64,000 nt of DNA from Corallium rubrum (GCA_964035015.1 CAXIUP010000292.1:349201-413200); one strand, 5' to 3'; counted from the stretch's first letter, positions 35,284 to 47,303 are shown. Translations and numbers: made by a program. Notes: generated by a model from the sequence alone, not told the origin.

Positions 35284-35373
35284 ATATTGTTAGATTCTTC
35301 ATCCGACGACAGTGAGGTTGACAACAACAAGACACAATCTCCAAAAAAGTATGAAAAAAATATCTTGTTCTGA
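35284..35373 (+). CDS. Orphan gene, terminal exon D
   Basis: Follows TTGTATAG and is read in phase 0 to a TGA: ILLDSSSDDSEVDNNKTQSPKK then YEKNILF. The acidic/serine-rich tail continues the basic end of exon C at 27541 in phase. This places the Kolobok element in the intron between C and D. Confidence 0.4.
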   Translation: MLLDSSSDDSEVDNNKTQSPKKYEKNILF

Positions 35374-35680
35374 CAATGAATATGTGCGTATACATTAGAT
35401 GCAAAATGCCATAAAAGCCAGATTATATAAATTATATATATATGGCCTTAGCTGACCAGTAGTAATGCAATTTCCATATGAGATTACGGGTAAACATAAA
35501 CATGGCGATGTTAAAAGCAGCAAAAAAAAAGATTAGATAATGAATGCCGTATGTTTAAGACTTAAACTAAACTACTAAACTAACTAAAGACTGAAGGTCT
35601 GACTCAACCAAACACAAATAAATCTTCTTTTCGGCCCTGCATATAAAAAGGTTGGACAACCCTGATACATTATATATATA
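35374..35680. other. No gene seen
   Basis: AT-rich sequence between the orphan gene's last exon and the hammerhead/TA block. Confidence 0.4.
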
Positions 35681-35704
35681 TATATATATACAGATTGTAC
35701 CGAG

Positions 35705-35746
35705 CTACACTGATGAGCTGTGGAGCAGCGAAACACGTATCTGTAG
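35705..35746 (+). ncRNA. Hammerhead-ribozyme-like sequence, diverged copy
   Basis: CTACA, core CTGATGA, stem II GCTG/CAGC with loop TGGAG, GAAAC, then CGTATC and TGTAG pairing back to CTACA (stem I). The short stem III has one mismatch compared with the copies at 35919 and 36019. Confidence 0.55.
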
Positions 35747-35749
35747 ATT

Positions 35750-35798
<49 letters not shown>

Positions 35799-35855
35799 GT
35801 GACTTAACCCTGGTAATATTTGGATTTCAACCGTGGCCGACGCTGTCCTAGAAGC

Positions 35856-35913
<58 letters not shown>

Positions 35914-35918
35914 CCAAG

Positions 35919-35960
35919 CTACACTGATGAGCTGTAGTACAGCGAAACACGTGTCTGTAG
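35919..35960 (+). ncRNA. Hammerhead ribozyme, type I, minimal stem III (copy 1)
   Basis: Stem I CTACA/TGTAG, core CTGATGA, stem II GCTG/CAGC with loop TAGTA, GAAA, stem III ACAC/GTGT without loop, cleavage triplet GTC at 35953-35955. All conserved core bases are present. The very short stem III matches the form described for Penelope-like elements and animal retrozymes, which work best as dimers; two tandem units here fit that. Confidence 0.75.
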
Positions 35961-35964
35961 ATTG

Positions 35965-36013
<49 letters not shown>

Positions 36014-36018
36014 CCAAG

Positions 36019-36060
36019 CTACACTGATGAGCTGTAGTACAGCGAAACACGTGTCTGTAG
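36019..36060 (+). ncRNA. Hammerhead ribozyme, type I (copy 2)
   Basis: Identical to the copy at 35919-35960, 100 bp downstream in the same orientation. Confidence 0.75.
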
Positions 36061-36064
36061 ATTG

Positions 36065-36098
<34 letters not shown>

Positions 36099-36102
36099 CA
36101 AT

Positions 36103-36144
36103 CTACAGACACGTGTTTCGCTGTACTACAGCTCATCAGTGTAG
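36103..36144 (-). ncRNA. Hammerhead ribozyme, type I (inverted copy 3)
   Basis: Reverse complement of the unit at 35919-35960, on the other arm of the palindrome. Confidence 0.75.
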
Positions 36145-36149
36145 CTTGG

Positions 36150-36202
<53 letters not shown>

Positions 36203-36206
36203 CAAT

Positions 36207-36248
36207 CTACAGACACGTGTTTCGCTGTACTACAGCTCATCAGTGTAG
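36207..36248 (-). ncRNA. Hammerhead ribozyme, type I (inverted copy 4)
   Basis: Reverse complement of the unit at 35919-35960; outermost ribozyme of the right arm. Confidence 0.75.
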
Positions 36249-36253
36249 CTTGG

Positions 36254-36303
<50 letters not shown>

Positions 36304-36364
36304 AAAGCTTCTAGGACAGCGTCGGCCACGGTTGAAATCCAAATATTACCAGGGTTAAGTCACG

Positions 36365-36740
36365 TATATATATATATATATATATATATACAGTATATAT
36401 ATACAGTATATATATACAGTATATATATATGTATATGTGTGTGTGTCAAATACGCTTTACTGCATTATTTCGTGATGGACTTGGGGAACACCCTGCGGGA
36501 TGAACGCTAGCGCAGAAAACAACGTGATTTGTTATATACCAAAGACTTTTGTTTGCCAATAATGAAATCCTATTGATCAAATCATGGTCACGTGTTGTTC
36601 AACAAACTCAATGTTTCTTTCTGCCGAGGGAAACATTGCACTGTTTCCCTCTGACGTCAACAACGAAGAAGGAAACAGTGCAATGTTTCCCTCTGACGTC
36701 AGCTTAATCATGCGTTGTTCACGTGAATACACAATGATTA
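36365..36740. other. TA/TG microsatellite and short inverted repeat, no gene seen
   Basis: TA with TACAG interruptions to about 36445, then a segment where GGAAACATTGCACTGTTTCC occurs in both orientations near 36630-36690 with TGACGTCA copies. Confidence 0.5.
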
Positions 36741-39720
36741 TTGCTAGCAGATCACAACATTGACGCATTAGCTCTTAATGAGACTAGGTTGCATCCCAGC
36801 ATTTCTGATGATTATATAAATATAATGGGATATGATATAATACGCTTGGACAGAGATAGAAATGGAGGCGGTGTTTGCTTTCATGTTAGGAGTTCATTAA
36901 CCTACTATCATAGGACTGATTTAATCCAGCAAGACCTGGAATCTATATGTATAGAAATAAGAAAACCTAACTCGCTCCCTTTCATTATCTCTACCATATA
37001 TAGACCACCTTCTGCAACAGTTGACACCTTTTCCAAAATTGAATCTTTAATTAATGCAGTAGATAATGAAGATAAAGAAATCTATTTATTGGGAGATTTA
37101 AACTGCAACCTTCTCGACAATACAAGTCTTGTAGCCAAAAAATTAGTTTCGATTATGGAAATGTATCAATTGACACAAGTAATAGACAAACCAACTCGAA
37201 TTACTGAATTCTCGACGACTTTGCTTGATGTATGCATCACTTCTATGCCTGAGAAAATTATATGCTCTGATGTGTTTCATACAGGAGCAAGTGATCATAG
37301 CTTGATCTATGTGGTTAGAAAAATCAATGCTACTTCTAATTCAAGTACAACAAAAGAAACTTCATTTCGAAATTTTAAACATTTTGATAACAATAAATTT
37401 CAAGAAGATCTCTTTCGCCAACCATGGTACATTATCGATAGTTTGTTGAATGCTGATGAAAAATGGAAGTTTTGGAAGGATCTCTTTGTAAATACTCTTG
37501 ATAAACATGCGCCGTTAAGATCCAAAAGAGTAAGAAACAAGGGCAGTGTTCCATGGTTAACGAAAGATATCTGGAATAAAATGTTTAATAGGGATAAATT
37601 TAAAAAACGAGCAATAGGCCTATCAACAAACTCGAAAGTCGATTGGGAGCAGTATAGTAACGGTGTTTACACATTATGCGAGAAGCTAGAGTTGGATATT
37701 ATAGAAATAAAATAGGAAATCAAAAAAATGATCCAAAACAAGCTTGGAAAACGGTTAACGACATTCTCGGACGTAAACGGAAAGATACTGTTATTAATGA
37801 AATAAAATATGATCAAGATACACTTTCATCACCAACTAAAATTTCTGAATGTTTTGACGATTATTTTGTGAATGTTGGTCCAGCCATTGCAACTGCCATT
37901 GGTAGTAGCAATCATAATTTTGAAGATTATATTAATAAGCCTGACAACATAACATTTGATTTTCAAGCCGTTAGCTCTTCAAAAGTCTTTAAATTGCTAA
38001 GTAAATTAAAAGTTTCTAAAGCCACTGGTGTTGATAAAATACCCGCTAAGGTTCTTAAATTAGCTGCCCCAGTTATCACAGACTCGTTGACCAAGATATT
38101 TAATTGTTCTATTGATACCGGGTTGTTTCCATCAGACTGGGAGATTGCACGAGTCACTCCTCTTCACAAAAAAGGTCCTAAAAACGTATTGGACAATTAT
38201 CGTCCAATTTCAATATTACCAATTATTAGTAAAGTTTTTGAAAAACTATTATACGAGCAACTATATGAATATTTAACGAGAAAAGATCTATTGTCTAAGC
38301 ATCAGTTTGGCTTTAGGCGTTTTCATTCTACTATGTCAACTTTACTTGACTGCACCAATGAGTGGTAGGTAAACATGGATCGTGGCTTATACAATCTTGT
38401 CGTTTTCTTAGATCTAAAAAAGGCTTTCGACTCAGTTGACCATGGATTATTATTATCCAAACTTAAATTATACGGCAATTTGTGATACGGCCTTAAATCT
38501 ATTCAAATCCTACTTTCCTGACCGCTCACAGATGTGCTATGTAAATGGTAAATTATCTAACCCAAAAACAATTAAATGTGGAGTTCCTCAAGGATCAATT
38601 CTCGGCCCACTTCTGTTCTTAGTGTATAATGATTTACCTAATTGTTTGGAGTTTACAACAACTCGTATGTTTGCTGATGACACGAACTTAACAGCATGTG
38701 GTAAATCAATTGATGAAGTAGAAGGGGCTGTGAATTTTGATCTGCGGAATGTTAAGGAGTGGCTTGCTGCAAATGAACTCAGTCTAAATATTGTCAAAAC
38801 AGAATATCTATTAATCGGTTCGGTTCATAACACCAGAAACTTGGGTTCAGAACCTAATGTTTTTGTTGGAGATGAACCGATTAAAAGAGTTCGCGTAACC
38901 AAAGCTCTTGGAGTTCAAATAGACGAGCATTTAGCATGGAACAAACATGTTGACCAGATATCGAAGAAAATATCGGCTGGAATAGGCGCGTTAAAAAGGA
39001 TAAAAAATTACACCGACCAAAGCACTCTAAAATTAGTCTATTATGCTCTAGTGCAACCTCATTTTGATTATTGTTGTGAAGTATGGGACTCAATTAACAT
39101 CGGTCTTTCAGATCGCCTGCAGAAACTTCATAATAGATCTGCCAGAATCATAATGAATTGCAAAAATGAGCATGGTCAATCGAACCTTGCCCTTAATCTT
39201 CTTGATTGGAAAACTTTAGAGGAACAGAGGGCTCAAATTAAAGCTAGGCTCATGTATAAAATTCTTCACAACATGGCACCTATAAAACTTACAGAAATTT
39301 TCCAAAAATCAATTAGTGTTCATGATCATAACTTACGAGGATCACGCTCTACTCTTTTCCTGCCACGTCCGAGATCCAATTATCTCAAAAAGAGTATTAG
39401 TTTTAGTGGAGCAAAAATCTGGAATTCATTGTCCGACCAAGCTAGAATCGCTATTCAATCAAAACATTTCTTACGTGAGCCTGTCAGGGAATAATTAATT
39501 AATTATGTGATTCTACTGTAGATTTTTACTCATTTAAATTATTTAATATTGTGTGACTTTAGTATATATGTAAGCATAATGAACTTTGTAAATAAATAAA
39601 TAATTAAAATAACTTATTTTTGCTGTAAATATTTGTAATTTGTTTTTTAACACGTCCCACTCGGAGATCAGCAATTGTTGAAGTGGCTAACGTGTCTAAA
39701 TAAAGTTTTTATCTATCCAT
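36741..39720 (+). mobile_element. 5'-truncated LINE of the CR1/L2-like group
   Basis: Open frames encode the back part of an APE endonuclease (LNETRL, YLLGDLNCN, the SDHSLIY end motif, 36750-37330) and a reverse transcriptase (LKKAFDSVDH, GVPQGSILGPLLF, FADD at about 38670). The C-terminal region ends at 39494 and the 3' end runs into TATCCATCC-type microsatellite at about 39715. The start of the endonuclease and any ORF1 are missing. The frame changes near 37690 and near 38440, and a stop interrupts before MDRGLYN (about 38367). It cannot be autonomous now. Confidence 0.85.
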
Positions 39721-39815
39721 CCATCCCGTCCCGTCCCGTCCCGTCCCGCCGCGCCACGCCCCGTCCCGCCGCACCCCGCCCCGCCCCACCCCACCCCGCC
39801 CCACCCCACCCACAC
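39720..39815 (+). repeat. Pyrimidine-rich 5-bp tandem repeat (CCCGT to CCCAC)
   Basis: TCCATCC tail of the LINE grades into CCCGT, then CCGCC and CCACC units. It is probably an expanded LINE 3' tail. Confidence 0.75.
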
Positions 39816-41049
39816 TGTATAGCCATATACTGTAAACCATAAAACATATTACATGACAAATACATGTACAGCAAAAATTAAATTAATCTATTGCCAAAAG
39901 TCATAGTTAAGTAAAGAGTGAATCTTACAATAAAAAAACAGATTACACCAAATATTTTTGACATTGCAATAGTGTAGTAGTCATTTTCAAATATAGTTAA
40001 ACTAAATATCTCCTATACTCATCAATTCACTCCCTTTCTCTCAGTCACCAATCATTTCATAAAGTTATGTGCATTTAATTTCTGAATTGCTCAATACATA
40101 TACTGTACTACACTGTTTCTACATTGTCCAACCATGTCCATATATGCACAATACATGCATAATACATTTAAAACCAATTTATTTTGTAGATATTTGTACA
40201 TGTAAGTGTTCTTACCACTCCATCTCATAACAAACCTTTCCCGAAATATCTCAACCTCCAGGCGACGTCTATCAAGGCTCTTTCTCTTATGTAACTTCTC
40301 CATTGTCTTAATTCCTCTGTTATACCTTAATAAAAAATGACATGAATCATTAACTTTATATGTCATGTAAACTATATCACCAACTTCATAAATTTTCAAC
40401 CCATTCATGTCTGAAGATGCAAAATAACTTATTTCTTTATTTCTTTATTTCTTTATTTATTATTTAAGTTAGCTTAAGACAATACATAGGTACTACACTG
40501 ATGAGTCAGATAAGCATATTGAAAATAATTAAGGAATATTAAAATACAGCTACAGTACATGTTCCATTACTTCTGGAAGCAAGTTATCACATAACCTTTC
40601 AAAAACCTTGCAGTATTACACCAATATTCACAAATAACATGTTAATTATATAAACATTTTATTACAGTCATATTATTATTATTATTATTATTATCATTAT
40701 TATTATCATCATAATTATGCATAGGTAAAACAGGCAGTTGTGATGTAGCTTCTAGTTGGGATTAGAGGCAGGCATGATGTACACATTCTAGTTGGGACGA
40801 TCATGCAAACATTCAACTGGATTACAGAGAAAGCGGTCTTGCAGGTTTTTAGTATTGTAAAGTTTTAATAAGAACATAAGAACAATTCTTATCACATATC
40901 ATTCTTTGGAATATAGAACATTTAGGATTTGATATATACTTTATAACTTACCTTGAATCTATTTATGAAATAAATTATTATATTATAAAAAAATTATTAT
41001 TATTATTATTATTATTATTACGATGATTTATATGACGAATATTAAATAT
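39816..41049. other. Mostly non-coding; possible further - strand exon at about 40218-40352
   Basis: A - strand segment between TTATTAAG and GTAAGAAC (about 40352 down to 40218) may be a following exon of the CxC5 gene, but two frames are possible and I could not decide. TTATTA microsatellites lie near 40668-40700 and 40990-41020. Confidence 0.3.
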
Positions 41050-41818
41050 TCAATTACCATATCTATGACAAACACTCACTAACCTTTTCCGTTTCCTTTC
41101 CACCTTAGCCTCCTCAGCAATCTCTGATTGTTCTTCTTCATCTCCTCCATTTCTATACCCATGAACGCTACTATATACTTTGGCTTTAACGAGAAACGGA
41201 ACAGCACCCTGCACAACTTCTTCGTCCAAATATCGCAAAAGTTGCAAATAGATAGCTGTTTCTTCTGTTGACAGCAAAAACTCCTTCTCCAGACAGTGCT
41301 TATCAAATACCCTTTTACCATCGTGCTTGTAAAACCCATAATGCTCTTGAATTTTACACTTCCCGCACTTCTTTGTAAATCTACTTCCAAGATACGTCCC
41401 ACGAGTAACGTGATATACAACCACGTCTTTGCTCTCTTCACAAACGACAAGTTTTCTACCACACAAACGACACACTACTCTCTCGGAAACAAACAACCCT
41501 CCACACGCAACACCTTCACTGAAACAAAACTCATTGAAATGCTTAAATGAAGACCTACTTGAACATACATCTTCATACAGAAAGAAGAAATTGTAAACAA
41601 AACGCGGAAAACTCCAGAAACGACCTACCATCAACTTCCTCAACAATGACGTGTCCATTCATCGTATTTCGCGATTCAGTAAAATCGTTGCCGCAAACAT
41701 ACGCGAACACCACTTTCAAAACACTTTGAACATCCATGAAAGAACGACCCAAAACATTAAAAACACTCAGTAACCGAGACATAGGCAAAACACTCTCAAA
41801 AAACGATGCCATTGCCAA
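41050..41818 (-). CDS. CxC5-like cysteine-cluster protein of KDZ-transposase type, 5' part
   Basis: ATG 41818 (MAMASFFESVL). After an N-terminal helical part the frame changes once near 41575-41600, and the downstream frame runs to 41050. Its diagnostic part is CRLCGRKLVV...GTYLGSRFTKKCGKCK...EHYGFYKHDG...FLLSTEETA, two CxxC pairs with the spacing of the CxC5/CxC6 clusters that accompany KDZ transposases. The catalytic KDZ domain is not in this window, so the gene is incomplete or its later exons are unrecognised. A C-terminal KVERKRKRL basic patch is visible. Confidence 0.5.
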
Positions 41819-43480
41819 CGCCTACAAGCAACCCGTACATATTAAATAACATCATCACACAGCATCACACATTATCACCCGCCACAAGCCATCTCCCTCT
41901 CATGTGTCGATATGCCGGAAAAGAAAACATGTCTATTATAAACGTCATCAGTCATCACTCAGATTTAATTGACAACCCGCTCAGTCAACTGAGTATTCCA
42001 TTCTGCCTACGTCAAATAAAACACGCCGCTTCCCGAATGAAAAAACCCCAGCGTATTTACAGCCACAGTTAAAGGTCCTTCTGTTCATGAAAAAAAGTCT
42101 TTCTGCTCATGCACCCTCAGGCACATGTGCAAAATCAATGCAGACGACGAACTTTTCATTTTTGGCCTGATTTTTTGAAGGCAAGCTTTTAGTAATCTTC
42201 TATATATAACTGTCAAAATCTAAACTTCCCATGCACCATCCTATATGTCTTCATTTCTTTATGTATAAATATTCACATGAAAATATGACATCAATATTGA
42301 AGGACACATGAACGCATGCTTGAAATCTTAAACCTTCTATCATCGCTTTTGACAGCAAAATTCCTTGAAGTATATTTTTGAAATATTAAATCCTTCAATC
42401 ATGACTGCGTACAAATATATCATGCCTTTTCATTTCATTTATTTCATAGCAGGCATTCCTTGAACTATATATAGTATTTCATTTTTTCCTTCACCGAAAA
42501 TACTCCACAAACACCTCCATATATACGACATCGCTAGGAATATACACACTTTCATTTCCTATACAAAAACTATTTACACAAATGCAATTTATCTACTAAA
42601 TAAAAAATATAAAAACAGTGAAAATAACACTAGTGTGCTGCGTAGTGAGTGTTACAAAATCGAAATAAATAAACTTATTCATGCCTCATTCATGCATGTT
42701 TTTTTCCATTAAGTGTCGCAGCGTTAACGTGAGGTGATACGGGCAACAAGATTGCTACGATTTTTCTTCCAACAATGTTGCGTTGCAAGTAGAAAGGCGA
42801 ATAAAATGAGTCGGAACAGTTACTTCGGTTTCAAGTTCTTGTGGAGTAATCTCTCCTTTTATTCTCTTTCTCATTTTAATGTCTTTCCCTCAAACATTGT
42901 GACGCAACTTGACGGGGGTGGTAATACAAGCAACAAAGCCTTTCAACTTGCAACGCAACATTGTTGCAAGACAAATCGCAGCAATTTGTTGCCCGTATTA
43001 CCTCACTTTTAACAACAAGTGGGGTGGCATTAATTTACATCTCCGCTACATAAATACTTCTGATTGTGCATGTCTAAATTTACTTCCATCGCTTATTCCC
43101 CATCAACCCGACCTCCGCCATGTCTTCAATCACACTACACACATTACAATCGTGGAATATCACTTCTTTCTTGCATTCACGCAGTCGTGACAATTAGTGC
43201 CATTCACACGGTCCTATTAAAACCGGTTCAATGTTAAAAACTTAAAGTCATTCCCAAACGAAACAATATGTTTCTATCCCAAAATTAAAACCATCTCCAC
43301 CTATAACGATTAAAATGAAGATAAACGCTTTAACTTACCTCTCCACCCACTCATTCTCTCACACAAATTATCTTATTCATATCCAACATTCTCCCAATTA
43401 AATTAAAGAAACGACGACAAATCATAAATGAAAGTAGCATTACTATATTAAGCAACGGACCAAGACAGCGCAACATTGCT
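41819..43480. other. No gene seen
   Basis: AT-rich sequence with short unsupported open frames on both strands. A loose inverted similarity around AACAATGTTGCGTTGCAAGT (about 42770) and TTGCAACGCAACATTGTTGC (about 42950) suggests a decayed foldback. Confidence 0.4.
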
Positions 43481-43481
43481 T

Positions 43482-43483
43482 TG

Positions 43484-43525
<42 letters not shown>
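43482..43525. repeat. (TA)n microsatellite
   Basis: Pure TA, immediately before the second hammerhead family. Confidence 0.9.
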
Positions 43526-43532
43526 CATCATT

Positions 43533-43576
43533 GTTGCTACTCAGAGTTTCACGCAGTTAGGCGATCATCAGGCAAC
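43533..43576 (-). ncRNA. Hammerhead-like motif, family 2, inverted copy
   Basis: Minus-strand reading: GTTGC, CTGATGA, stem II CGC/GCG around CTAACT with a U/U mismatch at its base, GAAA, stem III ACTC/GAGT with one loop base, triplet GTA, then GCAAC pairing with GTTGC. All invariant bases are present. Confidence 0.6.
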
Positions 43577-43617
43577 TGTGGAAGATTATTGAAAGAAATC
43601 TAACTGAATCTTTCACA

Positions 43618-43662
43618 GTTGCCTGATGATCGCCTAACCGCGTGAAACTCAAGAGTAGTGAC
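43618..43662 (+). ncRNA. Hammerhead-like motif, family 2, direct copy
   Basis: As the inverted copy, with loop AA in stem III and stem I GTTGC/GTGAC held by G-U pairs. The two copies face each other across about 40 bp. Confidence 0.6.
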
Positions 43663-44030
43663 AATGATGTTTTATACAAGCTGCAGCCAAAGGTGAGAGA
43701 TTGTATATATCTCATACAACACGGCCGCGCATGTCATATATTACTTAAGATACGAATGTATCTAAATAACCATATCTAAGAAGTATGTTAGCAATATACT
43801 CTATTTTCCCTGAGAAAATAAAAGCTAAAGTTTATGCAAATCAGCAGGATTTCGTATCAGATATACAACCTCCTTCACCGTCATGATTTCTTTTGTGTTT
43901 TCTTCATGAATTATTAATGAGTATTTCAAATATATATATATATATATTCCACCATGCATTTCATGGGGGTCTACATTATCTAAATCCTACAAATATTCTA
44001 TCGGAAAAACTCTTGTCCATCGCATCAATC
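43663..44030. other. No gene seen
   Basis: AT-rich; short (TA)n at about 43930-43947. No supported feature. Confidence 0.4.
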
Positions 44031-44890
44031 GCATCCATTTCCTATTCGAAAAATACATGTCCACCCTTTCCATTCGACAAATATTTTCCTATCGGAAAAA
44101 CCCCTGTCCATCGGAACAATCGGATCCATCCGAACCAACGGAAACGCGCAAATCATCTCTCACACGAACTATCACATCCGCCACGTGTTTTCCTATTGGA
44201 AAAATACATGTCCATCCGTTCCATCCGACAAATATTTTCCTATCGGAAAAACCCTGTCCATCGGATCAATCGGACCCATCCGAACCAACGGGAAACGTGC
44301 AACACATCTCTCCCCAGTCCTCTTCTCTCACATCAACTATCCCATCCGACACGTGTCTTCCTATTGGAAAAATACATGTCCATCCGTTCCATCCCACAAA
44401 TCTTTTCCTATCGGAAAAACCCTTGTCTATCGGATCAATCAGATCCATCCGAACCAACGGAAAACGTCCAACACATCTCTCCCAAGTCCTCTTCTCTCAC
44501 ATCAACTATTGGAAAAATACATCTCCATCCGTTCCATCCACAAATATTTTCCTATCGGAAAAACCCTTTGTCCATCGGATCCATCCGAACCAACGGAAAA
44601 CGTGCAACACATCTCTCCCAAGTCCTCTTCTCTCACATCAACTATCCTATCCGAAACGTGTTTTCCTATTGCAAAAATACATGCCCATCCGTTCCATCCG
44701 ACAAATATTTTCCTATCGGAAAAACCCTTCTCCATCGGATCAATCGGATCCATCTGAACCAACGGAAAACATCAAAGTCACCTCGAGTCCAGTCCTCTTC
44801 TCTCACACCAACTATGTCTTCTGACAAATACTTTCCTATCGGAAAAACCCTTGTCCATCGGACCAATTCGACAATCGTGTATCCCACGGG
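44030..44890 (+). repeat. Minisatellite of about 150-165 bp period
   Basis: Five to six units, each with TTTTCCTATCGGAAAAACCC, TCCATCGGATCAATCGGA, CCGAACCAACGGAAA and CTCTTCTCTCACATCAACTA. Unit length varies by small deletions. The open frames across it in three registers are repeat artefacts. Confidence 0.8.
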
Positions 44891-44923
44891 AAAATCTATG
44901 TCCGATTGATCGATCTGAACCAC

Positions 44924-45065
44924 ATGAATTATTCTTTGTCCATCCGATTCCGATCGGGGGTATTGGACATCAATCAGCTAAGGTCATCGAATGTTCCAGA
45001 ACAAGAACAAAAGGAATTTATCCATGACATATTTGGGCGTCGTGTTGGAGAAACCTGGGAGAAAG
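44924..45065 (+). CDS. MULE transposase, first visible exon
   Basis: Reads in frame through DINQLRSSNVPEQEQKEFIHDIFG to a phase-1 donor (GAGAAAG then GTTTGT). It resembles the region between the second Asp and the Glu of a MULE DDE core. The start is uncertain; the upstream core is not seen and the minisatellite directly abuts, so the gene may be truncated. Confidence 0.45.
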
Positions 45066-45529
45066 GTTTGTTTCTTTATTTTAATATCTTGAAAATAAAT
45101 CTTGTTGAACAGATGTACGCTTTGCACTGCTGTAAATTCCCGTATTTTCCCCGAAAGACCTTGCTTAGTCTTAATATAATAATATCTTATAATATACGTA
45201 ATATATATATATATTATATGGCTATCTCATTTCCTGGATTCTGATTGGTGAACGCACGGTCCGTAATTCCCCGTATCCGGACCAAGGTCCGTATTTTCCC
45301 AAATTCGGACCGGTGTCCCTGTGGTCATGTCACATGGTCCGAGTTATTGAAGGTCAAAACATTTCATCGAAATCTCGACTTCATAACCTCGGCCATTAGT
45401 TTCTTTTTCATCCGCCTAATTCATTTCTTGAGAATATTACACAGTGTTGTACATTCCAAATCCCGTCTCCATGAATGATATCTGTATATAATATATATAT
45501 ATATATATTGTTTGCTGTATATATATATA

Positions 45530-45563
<34 letters not shown>

Positions 45564-46324
45564 CTTAAAGACGGGATGTGGGATATACCTCACTGCATAA
45601 ATTATAAATCTTCAAGAAATTAATAGTCTACACTGTGCTGACGAGCCCAAAAGGGACGAAACAGCTGTCCATTGGCCAGACACTGCTTTTAATGATTGTC
45701 ACTTCAGCCAGTATAACTGTTCGATGTAAACTATCCGATAACCTTCTTCTGGGTTATTGGTGTGAGGGTGTTTTCTACTTCTGCCCAAGGCTTCAACTTC
45801 TGGAGTTTGAGGTTCTTGTGAAGTTGACGTTTCGTTAGCGCGCTCCAGTTTCCATGCTGATGTTGACTTCATTTCGGTTTCTTCCAGTTTCTCTTCATTA
45901 TCCATAACCTGATGTAGTTCAGAAGATTTTTCAAAGCTTGAATCCACGTATTCCATTGTATACTCACAATCGGGGGCACCATTTTCATTCTTCTCATGAT
46001 CAAGCGGGTTTTTTTGTTTGATTTGTGTCTTATACAAACCTTTTTTCCTTTTCTCGAACCCATTGGGTATTACAAGCCAGAAAACGGAATATAACAAGAA
46101 AATGGAAAAGTCCAACAATCTGCCGACACTTATACTTGAAAGTGAAAGTGAAAGTTACATGGAAATTACGCAATAGCAATGTGTCCCTGCATGTAGTCCT
46201 TGTGCGTCCTCTCCAGTCCTACCCATGCATTGTGTAAATGGGCTGATTTAGTTGTCCAAACTGAGTTGATTTAGACTATTCATTTTTTGAAGATTTATAT
46301 ATATATATATACATATATATATAT

Positions 46325-47180
46325 CGAAATATGGTATAGTAGTTTAATACTGCCGAAACAGAGAACGTGAGTGGTCTAACGTTTCGAGCGAAGGCCCTTC
46401 GTCAGAGAGAAACGTAAAGAGTGAAACAAACAACGAGCTTATATACGCGAGATAATCACGTGATAAAAATTAGCCAATCAGATAAAGGTAACCAAGACAA
46501 ACTAATAATGAGATTCAAAAGAATAAGCCAATCAGAGCAAAGTAACAATAACAAATAAATAATGAGATGCGAAAGCCATTTGCTATTCTCACCATCGATA
46601 AGTAAAAAAAGGAGAGTAAAAAATAGAGAGTAAAGAATGGAGAAGTAAAGTGAAAACACTGTTTATGTCTGCCCTTGCTAATACAAAAACAGCATCTTCA
46701 GAAGTGTTAAATAAAAGAAAAACGTTCGTTCATTTTGAAAATTGGAACCATTCATCCTCATGGACTCAACGAACGTTTTTCTTTTATTTAACACTTCTGA
46801 AGATGCTGTTTTTGTATTAGCAAGGGCAGACATAAACAGTGTTTTCACTTTACTTCTCCATTCTTTACTCTCTATTTATACTCTCCATTTTTTACTTATC
46901 GATGGTGAGAATAGCAAATGGCGAAGGGATCTCATTATTTATTTGTTATTGTTACTTTGCTCTGATTGGCTTATTCCTTTGAATCTCATTATTAGTTTGT
47001 CTTGGTTACCTTTATCTGATTGGCCAATTTTTATCACGTGATTATCTCGCGTATATAAGCTCGTTGTTTGTTTTACTCTTTTCGTTTCTCTCTGACGAAG
47101 GGCCTTCGCTCGAAACGTTAGACCACTCACGTTCTCTGTTTCGGCAGTATTAACCTACTATACCATATTTCGATTGTTGT
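46325..47180. repeat. 850-bp head-to-head foldback with GAAGGGCC motifs
   Basis: The arms (46325-46735, and inverted from about 46760) are near-identical over about 400 bp. Each arm tip has CTGACGAAGGGCCTTCGCTC then GAAACGTT. Arms carry AGCCAATCAGA and TATATACGCGAGATAATCAC. This is the head-to-head arrangement seen for Penelope-like element ends; no reverse transcriptase is present here. Confidence 0.75.
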
Positions 47181-47210
47181 TTCAACACTGCCTACGCAGC
47201 ACACTACTTT

Positions 47211-47213
<3 letters not shown>

Positions 47214-47299
<86 letters not shown>
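47214..47299 (+). repeat. (TA)n followed by (TG)n
   Basis: About 47 bases of TA then 38 of TG. Confidence 0.9.

Positions 47300-47303
<4 letters not shown>

Larger units (their letters stand above)
35796..36364. repeat. 570-bp palindrome of TA microsatellites and ribozyme repeats
   Basis: Outer arms (35796-35860 and inverted 36299-36364) carry GTGACTTAACCCTGGTAATA...TAGAAGCTTTTA. Inner arms hold two direct hammerhead-like units (35911-35967, 36011-36067) and their mirror images (36095-36153, 36199-36256), all separated by (TA)n. The centre is a (TA)n near 36068-36094. The outer-arm sequence recurs at 47352-47417. Penelope-like retroelement ends are known to be arranged head to head and to contain hammerheads, so this is probably such a remnant. 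Confidence 0.75.

Noticed and set aside
36062-36304. IYIYIY-type open frame
   Set aside because: Arises from (TA)n and the ribozyme palindrome.
43893-44909. Overlapping open frames up to 338 codons
   Set aside because: They follow the 150-165-bp minisatellite in three frames with the same repeated peptides; no domain is seen.
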